Source: Ectobacillus funiculus
GTDB taxonomy: Bacteria; Bacillota; Bacilli; Bacillales; Bacillaceae_G
Assembly (NCBI RefSeq): GCF_004138295.1
Contig: NZ_SCFM01000004.1
Span: 1-64,000 of the forward strand
Direction of reading: 5' to 3'
DNA: 64,000 nucleotides
Of the stretch, positions 60,032 through 64,000 are shown piece by piece. A model generated the notes under the pieces. It had not been told where the DNA came from. It made no database searches and saw nothing but the letters and a program-made list of their open reading frames with translations. Position 1 is the stretch's first letter. Every line of letters begins with the position of its first letter. The position numbers and the translations under genes were made by a program.

Positions 60032-60337
60032 ATTTTGCACTTATTTGGTCTGCTAGCTGGTGAAAGTCCAGGCCAAGTAAGTGAAAAAATGCTCGATAGC
60101 ACGATCAACAACTAATGGAGAAGCCTAAGATGGAAGCCTTTCTTAAAATATCAATTACCGTATTTTGTACTAATTATTAAAAAAACAAAAAATATAAAAA
60201 ATAATCTATCTTCTTTTTTGAATTCTTTCAAACCCACATATAAATGTTTTTTAATCATACAAAATCTCTAATCCTTTCATATACGCTATTGTAGCTTGTA
60301 TTACACCAGCGCCTATGAATTGTATTATAAAAAGTTC

Positions 60338-60363
60338 AACAGGCAGGAAATTTCCTGCCTGTT
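60338..60363 (-). terminator. Terminator of the aminotransferase gene
   Basis: CAGGCAGGAAA / TTTCCTGCCTG perfect palindrome followed on the minus strand by TTGAACTTTTTA. Confidence 0.85.
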
Positions 60364-60366
60364 TGT

Positions 60367-61536
60367 TTAGTTAAATATGCCGCTTTTTTGTATATTCTGC
60401 AATGCAAGCCGAAGCTTTTCTTCTGTTTGAACAAGAGCGATTCGGACAAAGCCCTCTCCTGAAGGACCAAAAGCATGACCCGGTGTTACTACAACATTAG
60501 CACGATCTATAAGCGCATAGACAAAATCAAGGGAACTCCATCCATTTGGAATCTCCCCCCAAATAAACATACTGCCTGCAGGCTTATCCACTTTCCATCC
60601 AAGAGCTTCTAGTCCATCTATCAGTATATCTCTTCTTCGTTCATACATTCTTCTGCTTTCTTCACAAAATTGAGCTCCCTCTCGCAAAGCCTTTGCGGCC
60701 GCTTGTTGAATAGGATAAAATACACCATAATCTAAATTAGATTTTAGTTGTCCGAGAGCAGCAATAATTTTCTCATTTCCAATCGCATAGCCAATACGAC
60801 ATCCGGCCATGTTAAAACTTTTAGATAATGAATTTATTTCAATACCCACGTCCTTCGCACCAGAAACTGATAAAAAGCTAATCGGTTTCTTGCCTTCAAA
60901 ATACAACTCACTGTAAGCAAAATCATGAACAACAATAATATTATACTGTTTCGCAAAAGCAATGACTTCAGAGAAAAAGACGTCATTTGCCATAGCTGGA
61001 ACAGGATTTCCCGGAAAGTTTAAAATCATAAGTTTTGAACGTTTTGCAACATCCTCTGGAATAAGCGATAAGTCTGGAAGAAAGTCATTTTTCTTCTGTA
61101 GCGGCATTAAGTAAGGAACCGCTCCTGCCATTGCAATTCCAGTTGCATATGCTGTATAGCCAGGATCAGGAACAAGAATATAGTCCCCTGGATTAGCGAA
61201 TACCATTGGTAAGTGAACCAGACCATCCTGTGAACCCATCAGCATTAAAACTTCTTGTGATTGTTGAAGAGTAACACCATATGTATTCACATAATAGTCA
61301 GAAATCGCTTTATGAAGCTCCTCAGTACCCGCAAGAGAATATCCATATTCATTCCCGTTGCCCGCACTATTTGCCAATATATCCGTTACAAAGGCAGGTG
61401 GGGGCATATCAGGACTTCCAATGCTTAAGTCTATTATGGCGCAGCCTTCCTCTAATTTTTTTCGCTTATAAGCCGCCAATTCGCTGAAAATAGAAGGCTT
61501 GAATGCCTCCATACGATTAGATAATATTACTTCCAT
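60367..61536 (-). CDS. Class I/II PLP-dependent aminotransferase (DapL/PatA-like)
   Basis: 389 residues of fold-type I aminotransferase: LSIGSPDMPPP, GSQDGLVHLPMVFANPGD, VPDPGYTAYATG, ILNFPGNPVPA, Tyr in HDFAYSELYF, the PLP lysine in NSLSKSFNMAGCRIGYA (about 236), and the C-terminal Arg in GFVRIALV. Among relatives are LL-diaminopimelate and N-acetyl-diaminopimelate aminotransferases; substrate is not fixed by sequence alone. ATG follows AGGGGAGGTACATCT. Confidence 0.92.
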   Translation of the reverse strand: MEVILSNRMEAFKPSIFSELAAYKRKKLEEGCAIIDLSIGSPDMPPPAFVTDILANSAGNGNEYGYSLAGTEELHKAISDYYVNTYGVTLQQSQEVLMLMGSQDGLVHLPMVFANPGDYILVPDPGYTAYATGIAMAGAVPYLMPLQKKNDFLPDLSLIPEDVAKRSKLMILNFPGNPVPAMANDVFFSEVIAFAKQYNIIVVHDFAYSELYFEGKKPISFLSVSGAKDVGIEINSLSKSFNMAGCRIGYAIGNEKIIAALGQLKSNLDYGVFYPIQQAAAKALREGAQFCEESRRMYERRRDILIDGLEALGWKVDKPAGSMFIWGEIPNGWSSLDFVYALIDRANVVVTPGHAFGPSGEGFVRIALVQTEEKLRLALQNIQKSGIFN

Positions 61537-61573
61537 AGATGTACCTCCCCTGACGGTCGTCCGTGTTTTTTTA

Positions 61574-61692
61574 CACTGTAGAAAAGTATAAATTTCTAGC
61601 TAGAAGTCATTTAACATAGTCGAAAACTTTAGGAAATGCAGTGCACTCGCAACCACACGCATCTGTCTTCGCCAATCAGCGAGTTTTCTTTA
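61574..61692 (+). repeat. bcr-like repeat, copy 10 (diverged)
   Basis: CACTGTAGAAAAG to GAGTTTTCTTTA with a shortened middle (GCCCAAGAGCAGGGC arm lost). It is preceded by TTTA, directly upstream of the aminotransferase gene. Confidence 0.75.
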
Positions 61693-62001
61693 AAACTTCA
61701 GACACCTTCAGTATTTTAACAGGTTATATCTGTTTTTTCCATTGCAGATACGGACTAAAACGAATGCTATATCAATCGTTATTAGGAAAGGGACTTGGAA
61801 TGTAACAAATGAAATAAAATGCTAGGTATGTATCTCTAGGGAATATTTGTCAAGGGCATAAAAACGAACGGTATTAGCAAAAAACTACAAATTTCTTCTA
61901 AATTATGCTCTTGTCCTAGGGTATTTGTCCAATCGTAGTCCACTTTTCCGCGTATACATAATATTGAAAATGCAACATGAATAAAAGAAAGGATGGCTTC
62001 C

Positions 62002-62811
62002 ATGTCAGAAAAACATTCTAGAGGTTCTTTAGAGGGTAGACAACACGAGTCAAAAACTTTACCGACTCCTTTTTTCCCTGGTCTTCATTCAAATAGTGTT
62101 TTGCCAGAATTAGCAAATCGTAATGTAGAGCCAGATATTACAGAGGGTAATGTATTTGCAAAAATACCGGTTGTACTAGGTGAAACAAAAGTACAAATTG
62201 ATGTAGACACAATTATTAATTTCCCAGAGCCGGTATTGGAGATTAAAGCAATTAAAAAGAATCTGAAAATTGTACAATGTCGTTTATTAGTCCCAACTAA
62301 CAAGCTTTTTATTAAAGGGTTTGTACGCAAAAACATTCAATACGCTACTCCGACTGCGGCAACAAGCAATTCTGTTTTATCCAATATCCGCTCCTTAACA
62401 ATTGACATCCCATTTACTGGTGTAACTGCAATCGACTTCTTAAACTTCCCGAAATTCCAAACAAATCCAGATACAAAAAACTTTACGTTCTTTACTGAGT
62501 CACAACTTCCAAAAGGATTCTCTCCAAAAGAGCATTTGCTCTCTGGCGACTTATCTCAATTTGATCAGTTAAGCGGAGAACACTTTAATGAGCTTCCGTT
62601 TTGTGAGCTAATCGAAAGCCGCTTTATTGAGTTCGATGAAGCATTAGATCGTCAAATGGGCCGTGTATTAAACGCTCGAGGCGAAGTGTTACATTCTCCA
62701 TTTGAAGAAGGAACATTCACTAGAGTAGAAGAAAAAATGGTAATTGAATTAACTGTAAAAGTATTGCAAAATCAACAAGTCAATGTGAAGTCTCAAAAGA
62801 AACATTGCTAA
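62002..62811 (+). CDS. Probable exosporium or spore-coat protein (SPOCS/CsxC-like)
   Basis: 269 residues. After a polar leader, the strand-rich core (DITEGNVFAKIPVVLGETKV, FPEPVLEIKAIKKNLKIVQC, KLFIKGFVRKNIQYA) resembles SPOCS-type domains of spore assembly and exosporium proteins. LTIDIPFTGVTAIDF then follows. There is no signal peptide, as expected for mother-cell assembled layers. ATG 62002 is 8 nt behind GAAAGGA; ATG 61993 overlaps the site. Confidence 0.7.
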   Translation: MSEKHSRGSLEGRQHESKTLPTPFFPGLHSNSVLPELANRNVEPDITEGNVFAKIPVVLGETKVQIDVDTIINFPEPVLEIKAIKKNLKIVQCRLLVPTNKLFIKGFVRKNIQYATPTAATSNSVLSNIRSLTIDIPFTGVTAIDFLNFPKFQTNPDTKNFTFFTESQLPKGFSPKEHLLSGDLSQFDQLSGEHFNELPFCELIESRFIEFDEALDRQMGRVLNARGEVLHSPFEEGTFTRVEEKMVIELTVKVLQNQQVNVKSQKKHC

Positions 62812-62818
62812 TCTAATT

Positions 62819-62848
62819 GAAAAGCCTGCAAATATTTGCAGGCTTTTT
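62819..62848 (+). terminator. Terminator after the spore-layer gene
   Basis: AAAAGCCTGCAAA-TA-TTTGCAGGCTTTTT perfect stem. Confidence 0.92.
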
Positions 62849-62966
62849 GACATTTGAAAAGTAAATATAATCCGATACAAAAGTGTAATAACATCTCAAA
62901 CATATTTTACACCTCCTTTGTACATATTATTTAATGGGTAAACATCGATAATAGTGAGGAAAACAT

Positions 62967-63893
62967 ATGATAGAACATTACGAATGCATTATCATTGGCG
63001 GAGGTATAGCAGGTTTACAAGCGGCTGTCCAACTTGGAAGATACAAACATAACATACTTGTCATCGATTCTAATGACGGAAGATCTAATCTTTGTAAAGG
63101 ATACCATAACATATTGGGATGGCCAGACGGTGTAAGTGGAGAAACGCTGCGATCTTTAGGGAAAATTCATGCTCAACGTTACCGTGTCCAATTTCAAACA
63201 GATAAGGTCGTCCAGGTAAGACAAGAACAAGAGTTGTATATCGTAACAACAGAAGCTGGTACAACCTATAAAGCTAACATCATTTTACTTGCGACAGGTG
63301 TTATGGATAGGTTACCAAATATTTTACATATTAAAGATGGTTTAGGACTAACTGTGTATGTTTGTCCAGATTGCGATGGATATGAGGTTCAACATAAACG
63401 TGTTCTCGTACTCGGTGCTGGTAAAACCGGAGCGGAAATGTCCCTTGCCCTTACATATTGGACGAAGGACATTGTATACATCAATCATGACGGTACACCA
63501 ATTGAAGATGAACTACAGAAAAAGCTTCATGCGGCTGAAATTTCTTATATAAACGAAAAAATCGAGGAAGTTCTTACAGAAGATGGCTCGTTCTTTCAAG
63601 GCGTTCGATTACAAAGCGGAAAGATTGTAAGCGGTGAACGGGCTTTTATTGCGTTTGGCGGCAACCATGTCCGCAATGAACTTGCTGAGCAACTTGGAGT
63701 ATCCTTACAACCGAATAAACACATTATAACTGATCCCCGAACGAAAGAAACAAATATTAGAAATGTATGGGTAGCTGGTGATATAGCGATTCATTCGGAG
63801 CAGGTCACAATTGCAATGGGGGAAGGTGCACAGGCCGCTATTTGGATTCATAAGAGACTACTCGAAGAACAAGAAAATAGGAGGTCTAACTGA
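62967..63893 (+). CDS. Thioredoxin-reductase-like FAD/NAD(P) oxidoreductase
   Basis: 308 residues: FAD motif IIIGGGIAGLQAAVQLGR (about 8-25), redox-site-like CPDCDGYE (about 133-140), NAD(P) motif VLGAGKTGAEMSLAL (about 148-162) and C-terminal VWVAGDIA. The Cys pair sits at the thioredoxin-reductase position as CPDC rather than CATC. Relatives include disulfide oxidases of natural-product pathways and bacillithiol-disulfide reductase-like enzymes, so substrate is open. ATG 62967 is behind GTGAGGAAAACAT. Confidence 0.88.
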   Translation: MIEHYECIIIGGGIAGLQAAVQLGRYKHNILVIDSNDGRSNLCKGYHNILGWPDGVSGETLRSLGKIHAQRYRVQFQTDKVVQVRQEQELYIVTTEAGTTYKANIILLATGVMDRLPNILHIKDGLGLTVYVCPDCDGYEVQHKRVLVLGAGKTGAEMSLALTYWTKDIVYINHDGTPIEDELQKKLHAAEISYINEKIEEVLTEDGSFFQGVRLQSGKIVSGERAFIAFGGNHVRNELAEQLGVSLQPNKHIITDPRTKETNIRNVWVAGDIAIHSEQVTIAMGEGAQAAIWIHKRLLEEQENRRSN

Positions 63894-63965
63894 GATAACA
63901 CATTTGTTTATTATAAAAATATTATGTAAACAAAATAAATTTGTAAAAGATTAATCATTACAAAA

Positions 63966-64000
63966 AACATGTACATCCATAGAGGGTGTACATGTTTTTT
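63966..64000 (+). terminator. Terminator after the oxidoreductase gene
   Basis: ACATGTACA-tccatagagg-gTGTACATGT followed by TTTTT at the window edge. Confidence 0.88.

Overview
The window looks like low-GC Firmicute chromosome from the Bacillus cereus group or a close relative. The support is AT-rich sequence, strong AAGGAGG-type ribosome sites, spore-related genes (an orphan GerPA/GerPF protein, a His/Tyr-rich coat-like ORF, a probable exosporium protein), a linked serC-serA pair, and about ten copies of a structured ~135-nt repeat that resembles the bcr repeats I recall from that group. I made this assignment by eye; no database was searched. || Layout. 1-7.2 kb: an RraA-like protein, then a cobalamin riboswitch controlling what reads as a complete B12 capture-and-import operon: a sortase-anchored intrinsic-factor-like protein, a DUF4430 lipoprotein, and an ECF transporter made of T, a fused A-A' ATPase and an S component. 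7.2-19 kb: ordinary genes (SDR, YwiC-like, NETI protein, serC-serA, DinB-like, NrnB-like, HesB-like, GerP-like, TerC) separated by repeats and terminators. 19-29.5 kb: small-gene territory with a c-di-GMP riboswitch before a PagR-like ArsR regulator and its paralogue, duplicated 57-residue membrane peptides with cre-like promoter elements, a CBO0543 remnant cut at a repeat edge, and many short lineage-specific proteins. || 29.99-41.35 kb is the standout: a tightly coupled four-gene operon (overlaps of 1, 4 and 4 nt) for an iterative type I polyketide or secondary-lipid synthase, of higher GC than its surroundings by inspection. Protein 1 is KS°-KS-AT-ACP, protein 2 is unknown, protein 3 is KS°-KS-KR-DH, and protein 4 is a Sfp-type phosphopantetheinyl transferase. 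In both large proteins the first KS has lost its active-site Cys, the reverse of the KS-then-chain-length-factor order of PUFA synthases. The only carrier domain has Thr where the phosphopantetheine Ser should be. No enoylreductase is visible. Same-orientation repeats bracket the operon. || 41.7-53.5 kb: VanW-like, FAD monooxygenase, metallophosphoesterase, LytR-CpsA-Psr, L,D-transpeptidase and a large U32 protein. 53.5-57 kb is decayed DNA: a duplicated U32 tail, frameshifted Mrr-like and recombinase remnants, and other broken ORFs. 57-60 kb holds two unusual genes, a nucleoside-diphosphate-kinase-like fusion and a bacterial GRAS-domain methyltransferase-like protein, plus a coat-like ORF with an in-frame amber codon. 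60.3-64 kb: a class I aminotransferase, a probable exosporium protein and a thioredoxin-reductase-like flavoprotein.
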